This document shows positions 53,211 through 63,837 of a DNA stretch of 64,000 nucleotides, in pieces. Numbering within the stretch: position 1 is the stretch's first letter; every line of letters starts with the position of its first letter. This stretch comes from Acinetobacter brisouioides (GTDB lineage: Bacteria > Pseudomonadota > Gammaproteobacteria > Pseudomonadales > Moraxellaceae). Under the pieces are notes generated by a model. It was not told the DNA's origin. It saw only the letters and a program-made list of their open reading frames with translations, and ran no database searches. The stretch lies in contig NZ_SJNX01000009.1 in assembly GCF_004331075.1 (NCBI RefSeq), positions 62,001 to 126,000 of the forward strand, given 5' to 3'. A program made the translations under genes and the position numbers.

Positions 53211-54104
53211 TTAATTACCTGCGTCTGTTGGGCGCATTCTTAAAACTTTGTTCGCTTTATTTAATTCCATATTTAAAGCGATATTGCGAGGTGGGATTGG
53301 AGATAAAAACCATTTTTTATAGAGCTGATCCATTTTTCCTGAACGCCACAGACCAATAATGACCTTATCTGCTATAGCTTTCATTTTCACATCGTTATTT
53401 GGCAGCATAATCGCATATGGATCAACCGATAATGCTGTGCCTACAATTTTATAGTCGTGTGGATGTCCTGAAGTTGCAATTAAACCCGCAAGCGTTGAGT
53501 CAGCACCAATAAAGGCATCTGCTTTGCCTGCTGCAAGTAATCCAAATGACTCTCCATGATCACGACCATAAATTTTATGAATCGTTAAATCATGACCACG
53601 GACGGTTCTATTTAAATACTTGTCTGCAATCACACCTGCTGTTGTCACAACAGTTTTGTTATCTAAATCATCTAATTCTTTCGCATGTGAGGTGCTTTTC
53701 ACCGCCATACGAATTTCAGCCATATAGTAGTTGGTTGAAAACTTGACTTCACGATCACGAATCACTGAATGGGTTGACGTTCCACACTCCATGTCAATTT
53801 TCCCAGATCTTAGCATTGGAATACGTTCAGTTGGAGAAACTGCTTTATACACCACATGTAAATTTGGCATGTGTAATTCTTTTTTAATTTCTGATGCAAC
53901 ATCATTACAAATATCAATTGCATACCCTACTGGGCGCCCATTGACTACATAAGAAATGGGCTGCGATGATACACGATGCCCAATGACAAGCGTACCTGTT
54001 CTTTGAATTTTGGCCAATGTATCCACTGCAAACGCAGATGTAGCTGACATAGATAACGCACAAAGCACACTAGATGTACAAATTTTTCTAAGACCTGATT
54101 TCAT
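53211..54104 (-). CDS. periplasmic amino-acid-type solute-binding protein (GltI-like)
   Basis: 297 residues. The signal peptide ends SATSAFA. The mature protein starts with the family 3 binding-protein pattern (LAKIQRTGTLVIGHRVSSQP, then GYAIDICNDVA and KIDMECGTSTHS), the region that binds glutamate/aspartate in GltI. AAGGGA upstream supports the ATG at 54104. No ABC permease or ATPase gene is adjacent, so it is an orphan that may feed a transporter encoded elsewhere or act as a sensor. Confidence 0.85.
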   Translation of the reverse strand: MKSGLRKICTSSVLCALSMSATSAFAVDTLAKIQRTGTLVIGHRVSSQPISYVVNGRPVGYAIDICNDVASEIKKELHMPNLHVVYKAVSPTERIPMLRSGKIDMECGTSTHSVIRDREVKFSTNYYMAEIRMAVKSTSHAKELDDLDNKTVVTTAGVIADKYLNRTVRGHDLTIHKIYGRDHGESFGLLAAGKADAFIGADSTLAGLIATSGHPHDYKIVGTALSVDPYAIMLPNNDVKMKAIADKVIIGLWRSGKMDQLYKKWFLSPIPPRNIALNMELNKANKVLRMRPTDAGN

Positions 54105-54468
54105 ATTTTCCCTTATGATCATATCAATATAATTTATGAATGCACAAATATAGGTCATTTTATATAAATTATCAGTAAAACAATAAATTACATGATCAAA
54201 ATTAGGGCTATTGGCATTTCACAAATACCTGAGACATAAGCTGTGTACCGAAAGGTGCAAGATTTTTTAAGTATTTCGAGAAAAAAATGGTGAAGCTTAG
54301 TGATTTCAAATGAAACATTATTAATGGAAAAATACTTTAAATGGCCGAGTTTCGAAAGATTCTAACTAAAACCGCCTTAAACTTGGTTATGAAACTCGAT
54401 AATAGAGTCAACATTGCCTTACTTAAGGCATTTTGCCGATAACGCAGACCATGGCATAGCAACAGACC
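54105..54468. other. 364-bp intergenic region
   Basis: It contains the promoter of the solute-binding protein gene. TGCCTTA/TAAGGCA (near 54415-54432) is a short hairpin about 40 bases after the tadA stop that may end its transcript. Nothing else is supported. Confidence 0.45.
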
Positions 54469-54981
54469 CTAATACGTTTTATTGTTTTTTTCAGCTCTAC
54501 GCTTTTTAAAAAAAGCACTTAATAGTGTACTTGCCTCTTGCTGCAAACAGCCATCTTGATACTCAAAAATATGATTATAGTAGCCATTATTTTTTAATAG
54601 TTGACGTGCGCTCAACAAAGACCCCGCTTTAGGCTCATATGTTGCAAAAATAACTTTATGAATACGGGCATGAATCAATGCACCAACACACATCGTGCAA
54701 GGCTCTAAAGTTACATAAAGCACAGCATCATCAGGAAGACGGTAATTTTGAATACGGGCACAAGCATCGCGCAATGCAACGATTTCGGCATGTGCCGTAG
54801 GATCTTGCAAAGTAATTGGCGCATTATAACCTACGCCAATGACCTGATTTTCACTAACAATCACAGCACCGACAGGGATTTCACCCTGCATTTCTGCAAA
54901 ACTTGCCTGCTCTAGTGCCAACCGCATCCAGTTTTCATCATCAGAAGAAAACTGATGCGGAGTTAGTACATTAAATGACAT
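54469..54981 (-). CDS. tadA: tRNA-specific adenosine deaminase
   Basis: 170 residues. The zinc and catalytic motif HAEIVAL and the cysteine pair PCTMC mark the cytidine-deaminase fold, and TLEPCTMCVGALIHARI is TadA-like. It converts A34 to inosine in tRNA-Arg(ACG), an essential step. It starts 11 bases inside the end of the upstream hydrolase gene, so translation is coupled. Confidence 0.93.
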   Translation of the reverse strand: MSFNVLTPHQFSSDDENWMRLALEQASFAEMQGEIPVGAVIVSENQVIGVGYNAPITLQDPTAHAEIVALRDACARIQNYRLPDDAVLYVTLEPCTMCVGALIHARIHKVIFATYEPKAGSLLSARQLLKNNGYYNHIFEYQDGCLQQEASTLLSAFFKKRRAEKNNKTY

Positions 54982-56092
54982 GATATTGTTTTAGAATCGC
55001 ATTCCAGCTTTCAATCGTTGTGATTGGAGGACATGCTCCCAAAATCCCTTTAAGACTAAGTTCGTCATATTTTTGCCACTCTGGAGACAAGTCTTTATCA
55101 ACCAGACGGGCACGTACACCCTCAATGAAATCTGGATGGCGAATCTTCCAATTTGAAATCTGAACTTCGAGATCAAATACTTCGTTCCATGAGTGCACAT
55201 TACGCCCCCACTGCCATAACAACCAAGTCAGTGCAGCAGTTACAGGTGAACCTTTTTGCAAGTTTTCACTGGCTTGACGCAACCAGTCACTTCGCGCATC
55301 ACTCAAACCAATGATTGCTTCATAATCATATTCAAAATGAACACCACGACAAACGCTATGCAGCACATCAAGAGAGTTTTGCAGAGGCCCTGCACCAACT
55401 GGTCGATGCAGACTATTGAGCGTGTCATCAATTGCGCGAAAATCCCCAGCAGGATAATGCTCCCAGTCAATATCAATCACTTTTTTCAGAACGACATCGC
55501 GCTGTGCATCACAGATATGGGTTGCCCAGCCAATCGCATAAGCACCAGCCGAGGTCATGATTGAACCCGTTAAACCAGTAAATAGCCCAACTGCCCCTCT
55601 GTCTGCCAAGAAACGAGTACCACCCACATCAGGGTATAAACCGATATTAATTTCAGGCATGGCCAAACGAGAATATGGTGTAACCAAACGGAATGGCGCA
55701 GCCATGAACAGACCAAGCCCACCACCCATCACATACCCTTCACCCCATACTACGATTGGTTTGGCATAGTTATGCAATAACAAATCTAGGGCATATTCTT
55801 GTTTAAAAAACTCTGTTGCTGTATCTGCGTCGTTTTCAAGTACCAACTGGCGTAACTTGCGAACATCTCCACCCGCACAAAATGCTTTAGGTGTAGTAGA
55901 GTCCAGCCAGATTGCTTTAACCGTGTCATCCTGATGAAAATCCTCAAAGACATCTTTTAGCGCTTTGACTATGGATAAATCCAAGGCATGTAGAGATTTT
56001 GGTCGGTTTAAACGTACAATACGCCAGCCATTTTCTGCCTGTTCAATAATAAGGTCTGGGTGATACTGCTGAGTATTAGAAGGTTGTGTCAT
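54971..56092 (-). CDS. 3-hydroxyisobutyryl-CoA hydrolase-like protein (crotonase family)
   Basis: 373 residues. [10 protein letters not shown] forms the oxyanion hole and [19 protein letters not shown] and [14 protein letters not shown], with the catalytic Glu, are the ECH_2/HIBCH pattern; the length fits too. Such enzymes hydrolyse 3-hydroxyisobutyryl-CoA in valine breakdown. No other valine gene is nearby, and it is co-transcribed with tadA and ung. The ATG overlaps the ung stop as ATGA. Substrate assignment is inference. Confidence 0.82.
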   Translation of the reverse strand: MTQPSNTQQYHPDLIIEQAENGWRIVRLNRPKSLHALDLSIVKALKDVFEDFHQDDTVKAIWLDSTTPKAFCAGGDVRKLRQLVLENDADTATEFFKQEYALDLLLHNYAKPIVVWGEGYVMGGGLGLFMAAPFRLVTPYSRLAMPEINIGLYPDVGGTRFLADRGAVGLFTGLTGSIMTSAGAYAIGWATHICDAQRDVVLKKVIDIDWEHYPAGDFRAIDDTLNSLHRPVGAGPLQNSLDVLHSVCRGVHFEYDYEAIIGLSDARSDWLRQASENLQKGSPVTAALTWLLWQWGRNVHSWNEVFDLEVQISNWKIRHPDFIEGVRARLVDKDLSPEWQKYDELSLKGILGACPPITTIESWNAILKQYHVI

Positions 56093-56802
56093 GCGTCCAG
56101 CTGCCAGTTTATTGGCTCAATGCCATTTAGTTTCAGATAATTATTGGTCTTAGAAAACACTTTACAGCCAAAAAAACCGCCACGATTTGCTGCGAGTGGT
56201 GATGGATGGGCTGCCGTAAGTACCAAGTGTTTTTCTCGATTAATTCGTTGTCCCTTACGCTGTGCATATGCGCCCCAAAGAATGAAAACAACATGTTCAC
56301 GTTGCTCATTTAACACATCTATCACGTGGTCAGTGAATTCTTCCCATCCTTGACGCTGATGTGATGTTGGCTGCCCTGCTTCCACAGTCAATACACTGTT
56401 CAGCAATAGTACACCTTGTTGTGCCCATTGGCTTAAATCACCATGATGCGGTATTTTTATACCAAGGTCAGCGTGAAGTTCATGGAAAATATTACGTAAA
56501 GATGGCGGTAATGCAACCCCTTTTTGCACAGAAAAGCTCAAACCATGTGCTTGATTAGGACCATGGTAAGGGTCTTGCCCCAAAATAACCACTTTAACCT
56601 GATCTAAAGGCGTGGTATTTAGTGCATTAAAAATAAGGGGATTAGGTGGATAAATCGTTTTATCAGCCTGTTTCTGCACCATCAAAAACTGGCGTAAATC
56701 ATCCATTTTGGAGCTGAGCAGAAAATCTTGCAGCGCATATTTCCACGAAGCTTCCAATTGTACTTTATCTAACTTTTGCTGTTGTTGTTCCATTAATGAC
56801 AT
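56089..56802 (-). CDS. ung: uracil-DNA glycosylase
   Basis: 237 residues. Motif [21 protein letters not shown] supplies the catalytic Asp, and [12 protein letters not shown] is motif B with the catalytic His. It removes uracil from DNA at the start of base-excision repair. The start is uncertain: ATGs at 56802 and 56793 are both possible, and the longer open frame upstream is out of phase with the end of the previous gene. Confidence 0.94.
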   Translation of the reverse strand: MSLMEQQQQKLDKVQLEASWKYALQDFLLSSKMDDLRQFLMVQKQADKTIYPPNPLIFNALNTTPLDQVKVVILGQDPYHGPNQAHGLSFSVQKGVALPPSLRNIFHELHADLGIKIPHHGDLSQWAQQGVLLLNSVLTVEAGQPTSHQRQGWEEFTDHVIDVLNEQREHVVFILWGAYAQRKGQRINREKHLVLTAAHPSPLAANRGGFFGCKVFSKTNNYLKLNGIEPINWQLDA

Positions 56803-56827
56803 GTAAAAACCAATATCCCATTTAGAT

Positions 56828-57427
56828 TCAAGAAATTTGCACTTGTAATTCAACTTTAGGATTCAGAAATGGTTGTCCCTGCTTTAATTTACGATACATT
56901 TCGGGATCTGACCATTCTGCCTGAACCTGCTCAGAAAATTCAATTTCATCAAGAGCCAATACACCCATTTGTACATTTTCAATATCTTCCAAGAAGCTCT
57001 GCGCATATCCTGTATCAGTTTCATGCACAATCACCGAATATACTTCAACATCACCTTCCCCATTTTGGGTTTGGGTCGATTTTAGAACCTGTTGAGCTAA
57101 ATAGAAAAAAATTCGGGAGAACTGCTCTGCAGAAGGCGAGACTGGCAAGCTGATCCAGCGAGCGCTAAAATTCTGACAAGCTTGAATATACTCTGAATTA
57201 TCCTGATTCCAGAAACAGATCGCGTGATCAAAACTGTCGAATAATTCTTTGATAACACCTTTAAGCAAACCAAAGTCATAGACCATTTGCCCATGATCCA
57301 GCTTCGATGCTTTAAGCAACAGCTCGACTTTGTAACTATGACCATGAATTGAGCGTTTGCAACGATCTGAGGTACAGTTTCTTACAATATGAGCATTCTC
57401 AAACTTAAATAACTTACGAATTAACAT
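56828..57427 (-). CDS. 6-pyruvoyl-tetrahydropterin synthase/QueD family protein
   Basis: 199 residues. [11 protein letters not shown], then [14 protein letters not shown] (zinc-binding HGH), and [14 protein letters not shown] text ([15 protein letters not shown]) with FDHA are the QueD/PTPS core; the catalytic Cys and HET (VIVHETDTG) are also visible. Ordinary QueD proteins have about 120 residues; this one has inserts and a C-terminal extension of about 50 residues, so it is a distinct subgroup. It may act in queuosine or a related pterin pathway. Confidence 0.75.
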   Translation of the reverse strand: MLIRKLFKFENAHIVRNCTSDRCKRSIHGHSYKVELLLKASKLDHGQMVYDFGLLKGVIKELFDSFDHAICFWNQDNSEYIQACQNFSARWISLPVSPSAEQFSRIFFYLAQQVLKSTQTQNGEGDVEVYSVIVHETDTGYAQSFLEDIENVQMGVLALDEIEFSEQVQAEWSDPEMYRKLKQGQPFLNPKVELQVQIS

Positions 57428-57531
57428 GAGGCTAATGAATAACTATGAATTTTGAGTAGGACATTCGATTATAGAACAAAAGTCGAATTTTGCGGAATAA
57501 TTTTCATCCCAAGTTGCATTTTACTCACAAA

Positions 57532-58146
57532 TCAGTCTTGGACATGCATATGCAATTTTGGTAGTGCCAGTGCCTGCTCAATATAAGCAACACGTAAACT
57601 GTCACGCGAACCCAAATAGCGTTGATAAAAACTAGAATTGAGCAACATTGCTGCACCGTGCGTCAATGACCAAATGCCAGCCAAATAATCACGCACACTC
57701 ATTTGGCTCTGAATAGATTGTAAATAATCTTCAGTGATCTCGATAATAATACGCAAGCGCTGACGGCGAATCTGATATAACTGGCCAAAAAGCTGTTGTA
57801 TACGCGTACCTGTCATAGACAATTTTTCTTCAACACTATGAAATAAAACGGTACGCTCAGAATAATGCAAATGATGCAGCATAAAAAATGCCAGATGCTC
57901 AGCAAAATTTTTATTGGCATCTTGTAGCATTTCCAACAGCATCTGTTCATTGCGAATAATCAGCAACATGTAAAGTTCATCTTTACTTTGAAAGTGCTTA
58001 TAGAGTGTACCTTTTGCCAGATCCAACTCCGCAGCCAGAGCATCTAGCGTCATCCCTGCTTCGCCATTTTCTAATAATAATTGTTCAGCAACTTGAAATA
58101 TTAATTGTTCCCTTGCTTGAAACTGTGCTTGACGATCCGTCTTCAT
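57532..58146 (-). CDS. TetR-family transcriptional regulator
   Basis: 204 residues. The N-terminal helix-turn-helix has MTLDALAAELDLAKGTLYKHFQSKDEL, the TetR signature. The ligand domain is unassigned. It follows tatD by 24 bases on the same strand and so may be transcribed with the pilZ-tatD cluster. The target is unknown. Confidence 0.9.
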   Translation of the reverse strand: MKTDRQAQFQAREQLIFQVAEQLLLENGEAGMTLDALAAELDLAKGTLYKHFQSKDELYMLLIIRNEQMLLEMLQDANKNFAEHLAFFMLHHLHYSERTVLFHSVEEKLSMTGTRIQQLFGQLYQIRRQRLRIIIEITEDYLQSIQSQMSVRDYLAGIWSLTHGAAMLLNSSFYQRYLGSRDSLRVAYIEQALALPKLHMHVQD

Positions 58147-58170
58147 TTACTGCATTTTCCAATAATTACA

Positions 58171-58944
58171 TTATTTTAAGTTAAGAAGGTTTTCAAAATT
58201 CTGGCTAGTAATCTGGCCAATTTCTTCTACAGTCAAACCATAAACCTGCGCAAGCGCCTGAGCAACAAACGGTACATATTTGGGCTCATTGGTTTTACCA
58301 CGATATGGCATAGGCGCTAAATAAGGGCTATCTGTTTCAATCAATAAACGATCTAAAGGCACATGTTTAGCAACATCTCGCAACTCTTGAGCATTTTTAA
58401 ACGAAACAATTCCTGAAAATGAAATGTAATAACCACAATCCAAAACGGCTTTTGCTGTTGCTAAATCTTCAGTAAAGCAGTGCAAAATACCATGTGTCGA
58501 TTGTTCAGTACAAATCATATCAATCGTGTCCTGTTTTGCAGAACGTGTATGCACAACAACAGGTTTTCTCACCTGTTTTGATGCTTCGATATGTCGAGCA
58601 AAGCAAGCTTTTTGCTCTGCAACATACTCGGTACTATGATAATAATCTAAACCTGTTTCACCAAGTGCCCACACCTTAGGATCTTGTGCCAATTCAACCA
58701 GATACTCTACGGTTGCTTCTTGCATGACTTCAGCGTCTTCACAAGGATGTACGCCTACGCTATACCCTACATCGACATGTCGGTGTGCAATTTCGGATAA
58801 AGCGATATGATCATTTAGCGCTACCGATATTCCCATGAATTTTGTGACGCCAGCATTCCGCGCAGCTTGTAAAGCCTGATCCAGATCACCTGCATATGGA
58901 CTTAAATCCAACATGGTGAGGTGACAATGAGTATCGGTAAACAC
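58171..58944 (-). CDS. TatD-family metal-dependent hydrolase (YcfH-like)
   Basis: 257 residues. It starts at a GTG (58944) with GGAG five bases upstream, giving FTDTHCHLTML, the first metal-binding HxH. GETGLDYYH, HTRSA, LHCF and ETDSPYLAP complete the TatD site. Such proteins are DNA/RNA exonucleases. The order holB-pilZ-tatD is the same as in Pseudomonas. The longer open frame upstream reads through pilZ and is not used. Confidence 0.9.
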   Translation of the reverse strand: MFTDTHCHLTMLDLSPYAGDLDQALQAARNAGVTKFMGISVALNDHIALSEIAHRHVDVGYSVGVHPCEDAEVMQEATVEYLVELAQDPKVWALGETGLDYYHSTEYVAEQKACFARHIEASKQVRKPVVVHTRSAKQDTIDMICTEQSTHGILHCFTEDLATAKAVLDCGYYISFSGIVSFKNAQELRDVAKHVPLDRLLIETDSPYLAPMPYRGKTNEPKYVPFVAQALAQVYGLTVEEIGQITSQNFENLLNLK

Positions 58945-58957
58945 ATAGACTCCAGTT

Positions 58958-59302
58958 TTAAATCGTATAACTAAGGTGATTGAGTGACAAACTTCCTGCA
59001 AGCAGTTTTTCTGCTTCAGCCTTATAGTAAGCACCTTTATCATTGGTGAGTTGAATTGCAAATCCTTGAGGTTTCGCAACTGACTGTTTGTAGTTAATCC
59101 AGATAACTTTACCTGTTAGAGGAATTTTCTGGCTTTGATCTGGCAAAGTTGCCAAAACGAAAACCTCCTGTCCAAGTCGCACAGGTTGCTGCGAAGAAAT
59201 AAATAAACCACCACCATTTACAAATGGCATATAGCTCGCTTGTAACGTAGCACGATCAGTAATATTGGCTTGGATAATCCCGCCCATACGAGGTTGTAGC
59301 AT
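58958..59302 (-). CDS. pilZ: type IV pilus assembly protein PilZ
   Basis: 114 residues, like P. aeruginosa PilZ (118). YMPFVNGGGLFI, LGQEVFVLATLPDQSQKIPLTGKV and GFAIQLT match the PilZ family. This founding member lacks the RxxxR and D/NxSxxG c-di-GMP motifs, and here too they are absent, so it probably acts by binding FimX or PilB. AGAGGAAG supports the ATG at 59302. It lies just after holB. Confidence 0.9.
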   Translation of the reverse strand: MLQPRMGGIIQANITDRATLQASYMPFVNGGGLFISSQQPVRLGQEVFVLATLPDQSQKIPLTGKVIWINYKQSVAKPQGFAIQLTNDKGAYYKAEAEKLLAGSLSLNHLSYTI

Positions 59303-59315
59303 TATTCTTCCTCTT

Positions 59316-60329
59316 CTATTGATTGCGGTTGGCATTCATCAAAAGTACAAACATTTGATCTATCACCAAATTGGTTTGTACATTCTGCTCAATCTTTATT
59401 TTACTCTGTTGTAACTCTGCATAAATGTCAAACAACACTTCTAGAGAATAAAAATCACACAATTGGGTAAAATCTAAATCTATATTTTTTACAGATTGTT
59501 TCAGTTTGACACAAATTAGGTCGGACAACAAATATTCAAGCAAGTGTTGCAACTCAGAAAAATTGAGTTCTTTTGCCCATTTTGTTGCATAGCGGATTGG
59601 TAAGCTCTTTTGCTGTACCAAATTTAGCCAGTCTTGCATAAATTCCTGACGTCTGCTTATCCATGCTTGCTCCAACAGATTAATCGCCTGTAAAGGCATG
59701 CCATTGGCTAAATTCAGATACAGTTGAATCTGCTGAGCATCTAAGCTTGTCAATTGTTGCTGCAAATAATGCGTTGCTTGATTCAGTTCAATACGATCCA
59801 GCGCATAACGTTGTAATCGACTACGGATCGTTGCGGGCAATTTCAAGAAATGCTCAGCGACCAGAATGATCATGACTCGCTCACCTGGCTCTTCGAGCGT
59901 TTTGAGTAATGCATTCGCCGATGCAATATTCAGAGCTTCCGCAGGTTGAATAACAATCACTCGCCAACCATCTACCGTTTGCTGTACAAAAGGTAGCAGC
60001 TCACGAATTTTTTCAATCTTGATTTGGGCATTCGCTTTTTTATTATCTTCATCGGTACTAATCGATACATAATTTGGATGAGTATCTGACTTTAACCACT
60101 GACAACTACCACATTGCCCACAAGCTCCATGAGTTTGCTTATTTAAACACAATAACCAAGCAACAAAATGCTCGACAAAAGCCTGCTTACCACAGCCCTG
60201 CTTACCATAAAACAATAACCCATGCCCAATATCTGGAAAGCGCTGAGTCAGCATCTTCCACACGGGTTGCTGCCACGGATAAATCATGCTGTTGGCAGGC
60301 TCTGGTTGAGTATTAATATCCTGAATCAT
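59316..60329 (-). CDS. holB: DNA polymerase III subunit delta'
   Basis: 337 residues. [19 protein letters not shown] is the (degenerate) P-loop of the clamp-loader subunit, CGQCGSCQW holds the zinc cysteines and [12 protein letters not shown] is the conserved box. It belongs to the clamp loader. The ATG overlaps the kdsB stop as ATGA. Confidence 0.93.
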   Translation of the reverse strand: MIQDINTQPEPANSMIYPWQQPVWKMLTQRFPDIGHGLLFYGKQGCGKQAFVEHFVAWLLCLNKQTHGACGQCGSCQWLKSDTHPNYVSISTDEDNKKANAQIKIEKIRELLPFVQQTVDGWRVIVIQPAEALNIASANALLKTLEEPGERVMIILVAEHFLKLPATIRSRLQRYALDRIELNQATHYLQQQLTSLDAQQIQLYLNLANGMPLQAINLLEQAWISRRQEFMQDWLNLVQQKSLPIRYATKWAKELNFSELQHLLEYLLSDLICVKLKQSVKNIDLDFTQLCDFYSLEVLFDIYAELQQSKIKIEQNVQTNLVIDQMFVLLMNANRNQ

Positions 60330-61087
60330 TGAAATACAGAAATGTCCAAAGCATTTAAACGATCTAAGTCTTCTTGGGTGTCCACACCTGGTGGCAGGTT
60401 AGCTTGTGCAACCGCAATAGCAATACGTCGGCCATTTTCTAAAACACGTAATTGCTCAAGACTTTCTAAACGCTCAAGCTGACCCATTTCCCATGTTACA
60501 TATTCTTGTAATAATGCAACGCGATAGGCGTATAAGCCCAAATGACGGTAAGCGGCCTTATGTAAATGTTCTGACTGATGTTTGGCTGCATCACGATCAT
60601 ACGGAATCGTCGCACGGCTAAAATACAGCGCTTCATGGTATTTAGACATGACTACTTTGACAATGCTGTCACGACGGAATTCATCTAATGTATGAATTGG
60701 CTCACACAGTGTCGACATTGAACACTGAGGTTGATCAACCAATAACTGTGCAACCTGCTGTACCAATTGTGCTGGAAGCAAAGGTTCATCACCTTGTACA
60801 TTGACAATAATGTCTTGTGAATCCCAGCCTTTAATTTTTGCAACTTCACTTAAACGGTCAGTACCCGATGGGTGATCTGCAGATGTAATGACAACATCAA
60901 CACCTTCAGCGCGACAAACTTCTACAATTCGCTCATCATCAGTCGCGACACACAAATCATCAAAACCTTGTACTTTTTTTGCCTGATCTACAACACGCAA
61001 AATCATTGGGCGACCATGAATTTCTAATAGTGGCTTACCTGGCAAACGCGAACTAGCGTAACGGGCAGGAATAACAATATGCTTCAT
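60326..61087 (-). CDS. kdsB: 3-deoxy-manno-octulosonate cytidylyltransferase
   Basis: 253 residues. [15 protein letters not shown] at the N-terminus is the nucleotidyltransferase signature, and [11 protein letters not shown] binds metal. It activates KDO as CMP-KDO for the lipopolysaccharide core. Acinetobacter makes lipooligosaccharide, for which this is still needed. It starts two bases after the lpxK stop. Confidence 0.95.
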   Translation of the reverse strand: MKHIVIPARYASSRLPGKPLLEIHGRPMILRVVDQAKKVQGFDDLCVATDDERIVEVCRAEGVDVVITSADHPSGTDRLSEVAKIKGWDSQDIIVNVQGDEPLLPAQLVQQVAQLLVDQPQCSMSTLCEPIHTLDEFRRDSIVKVVMSKYHEALYFSRATIPYDRDAAKHQSEHLHKAAYRHLGLYAYRVALLQEYVTWEMGQLERLESLEQLRVLENGRRIAIAVAQANLPPGVDTQEDLDRLNALDISVFQ

Positions 61088-61089
61088 AA

Positions 61090-62109
61090 TCAGACCTTTG
61101 CAATATGAATATTAAGTTGCTGTAATTGATGTTCTAGCGTGGTATAACATGCAGCAGACAGTACTGCCTCTACAGGCAATACCCAAATTTCCCGCTGCAA
61201 CTGTGCTGCGTGTTGCTGTAACAATTTTTTTATTTTCACTGCATCTTTTTCAGTCGTGATAATGGGTGCAGCATCTTCAAACTGTAAATCACTGAGTCCA
61301 TACGCATAATGATCGGCAAATTCATGGGCTTGGATATCTGTCATCCCAATACTATTTAAAGTGTCATAAAAACGCTTCGGATAACCAATGCCAACCACCA
61401 CATGAAATTTTTGCTTTAAATTAAATGCAGGTAAATCATCTGAAGTTGCATTGAGTAAATAAGGCTGTCCAACTTTTAAGTGCATATGCATTTTAGAAAC
61501 AGGTTGGGCTGAATGTTCAATCACTGTACCCTGTTGTAAACGCGATGCTGGTTCACGTAAAAAACCTTCTGGTAACAATTTTTGGTTGCCTAACCCACGA
61601 TTATTATCTAAAACAATCCATTCTAACTGGCGCGCCAAAGCCCAATGTTGCAGACCATCATCACTAATAATTAAGTCGAGCTGATGATGTTTTAACAGTA
61701 GTTCTATCGCTTGCTGGCGATTTGACCCAACTGCCATTGGCACATGGGTATTTTGTACAATCAAGCATGGTTCATCACCCACAACATCGGCTGAAGAATC
61801 TGACAGCACCAATGTTGGGAAAGGTCCTGCACCACCATAACCTCGACTGATGACTCCAACTCGTACCTGACGTTGTTGTAAATATTTAACCAGTTGAATG
61901 AGTAACGGAGTTTTTCCGCTACCGCCCACCGTAATATTTCCAATCACCATAACAGGCACAGGAGCTTGGTAAACTTTTTTCAAACCAGAGTGATACAGTT
62001 GTTTATTCAACTGAAAACCACAACCATATAAACAGGATAATGGGCGTAGCAGCACCAACCATTGAGCTTGCTTATTCCAAGCTTCCTGAATGCGTTGTGC
62101 TAAACCCAT
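61090..62109 (-). CDS. lpxK: tetraacyldisaccharide 4'-kinase
   Basis: 339 residues. An N-terminal membrane anchor precedes the P-loop [15 protein letters not shown], and DDGLQHWAL is the LpxK signature. It adds the 4'-phosphate to lipid A at the inner membrane. It starts three bases after the msbA stop. Confidence 0.95.
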   Translation of the reverse strand: MGLAQRIQEAWNKQAQWLVLLRPLSCLYGCGFQLNKQLYHSGLKKVYQAPVPVMVIGNITVGGSGKTPLLIQLVKYLQQRQVRVGVISRGYGGAGPFPTLVLSDSSADVVGDEPCLIVQNTHVPMAVGSNRQQAIELLLKHHQLDLIISDDGLQHWALARQLEWIVLDNNRGLGNQKLLPEGFLREPASRLQQGTVIEHSAQPVSKMHMHLKVGQPYLLNATSDDLPAFNLKQKFHVVVGIGYPKRFYDTLNSIGMTDIQAHEFADHYAYGLSDLQFEDAAPIITTEKDAVKIKKLLQQHAAQLQREIWVLPVEAVLSAACYTTLEHQLQQLNIHIAKV

Positions 62110-62112
62110 GAA

Positions 62113-63837
62113 TTAATCCTCAAAGTTACGCTGATGCAGCTGGAAATATGCACCATGCTTCGCAAGCAACTCAGCATGTGTACCTTGCTCCAAGATGCGA
62201 CCTTGATCCATTACTACAATAATATCTGCATTTTCAATCGTCGATAACCGATGGGCAATCACAATTGTGGTACGTTCCTGCATGGCTTGTTCAAAAGCTT
62301 TTTGAATAAAATATTCTGACTCGTTATCCAGCGCGCTGGTTGCTTCATCGAGAACCAAAATTGGTGCATTTTTCAAAATGGCACGAGCAATTGCAATCCG
62401 CTGACGCTGACCACCCGATAAGGTTAAACCTTGTGCACCTAAGACTGTATCGTAGCCTTGTGGTAATTTCATAATAAAATCATGCGCGTAAGCAGCCTTA
62501 GCCGCTGCAATCACTTGCTCATCACTGGCATTTTGGAGCTGACCATACGCAATATTGTCACGAACACTACGATCAAACAGTACCACTTGCTGATTCACCA
62601 TCGCAATCTGGCTACGCAAGGAACCCAGCTCAATGTCTTGAATTTGCAAATCATCCAGCAGGATTTTACCTGACTGAATCTGCTGAAAACGTACCAACAA
62701 ATTAACCAATGAGGTTTTACCTGCGCCCGAACGCCCCACTAATGCAACAGTCTGCCCTGCCTTAATTTGCAAGTTAAAATCATGAATTGCATGTGAACCA
62801 TCAGGATAAACCAAATTGACCTGCTCAAAACGGAGATTGCCTTTAAGCTGTGGTTTCTGAGTTCCTGTATTTTCTTCTTCGTGCATATCCAGCAAATCAA
62901 ATACCGAATATGCTGCAGCTAAACCACGCTGCAATTTTTCATTAACTGTGGTTAAGTTTTTAATTGGTTTGCTGAGCATACCTGCTGCAGTAATAAACGC
63001 CACAAATTGCGCAGATGACGTATCACCCAAAATTTCAGGGCGCAGTGCAATCCACATAATAATTGCCATCGCAATCGACATAATCAATTGCACAATTGGT
63101 GTATTTAACACATTAACAATATGTAGCTTTAAACCACGTTTCAAGTTATCACTTGAGCGGTCATATAAACGTTGTTCTTCTAATTCTTGTGCACAAAAAC
63201 CTTTTACTACAGCTTGCCCCAAAATAGACTCTTGCACCACATGGTTGACATCTCCCATGGTATTTTGTACTTGGGTCGAGAGTTTACGCATGCGTTTTGC
63301 TGCCTTACGCACCACAAAACCAATAATTGGTGCAAATACCAGAATAACGAGTGAAAGTTTCCAGTTTTGATAAAATAAATAAGCCAAAAGCCCGATCGTT
63401 GTCAGACCTTCTTTCAGCATAATTTGCACAGACTCAGATGAGGCAGCCGTCAACTGTTCAATGTTATACAGAATTTTAGACGTAATATGCCCACTTGAAT
63501 TCTTCAAATAATAGTTCGAAGGCAACCGTAATAACTTGCCAAAGACTTGCTGGCGAATGCGAAAAATCAGGTGTCTAGAGATGACTGCCGAATAGTAATC
63601 TCCTAGAAAAGAACCAATACCTCGCACAAAAATCAGCAAAACCACTAAAAATGGAAAAATTGAGGTCTGATGTGTATTTTGCGTCTGAATCGCATTGATG
63701 ACAAACTCAAGGAGTTTAGCAATCGAAACTTCCGTGCTTGCACTCAAAGCAAAACCGATTAAAACTAGTAACGCATATCCCCCATAGGGTTTTAGATAAG
63801 CCAGCAGACGAAAATAAACTTTAATGTCTTGATTCAC
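62113..63837 (-). CDS. msbA: lipid A export ATP-binding/permease protein MsbA
   Basis: 574 residues: six transmembrane helices (about 15-300) and a nucleotide-binding domain with Walker A VGRSGAGKTS, signature LSGGQRQR and Walker B LVLDEATSALD. It flips lipid A-core across the inner membrane. The start is a GTG at 63837 that overlaps the ExbD stop. Confidence 0.95.
   Translation of the reverse strand: MNQDIKVYFRLLAYLKPYGGYALLVLIGFALSASTEVSIAKLLEFVINAIQTQNTHQTSIFPFLVVLLIFVRGIGSFLGDYYSAVISRHLIFRIRQQVFGKLLRLPSNYYLKNSSGHITSKILYNIEQLTAASSESVQIMLKEGLTTIGLLAYLFYQNWKLSLVILVFAPIIGFVVRKAAKRMRKLSTQVQNTMGDVNHVVQESILGQAVVKGFCAQELEEQRLYDRSSDNLKRGLKLHIVNVLNTPIVQLIMSIAMAIIMWIALRPEILGDTSSAQFVAFITAAGMLSKPIKNLTTVNEKLQRGLAAAYSVFDLLDMHEEENTGTQKPQLKGNLRFEQVNLVYPDGSHAIHDFNLQIKAGQTVALVGRSGAGKTSLVNLLVRFQQIQSGKILLDDLQIQDIELGSLRSQIAMVNQQVVLFDRSVRDNIAYGQLQNASDEQVIAAAKAAYAHDFIMKLPQGYDTVLGAQGLTLSGGQRQRIAIARAILKNAPILVLDEATSALDNESEYFIQKAFEQAMQERTTIVIAHRLSTIENADIIVVMDQGRILEQGTHAELLAKHGAYFQLHQRNFED

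Noticed and set aside
59303..59335. Upstream ATG for pilZ at 59335
   Set aside because: AGAGGAAG precedes the later ATG at 59302, and the known PilZ N-terminus fits that start.
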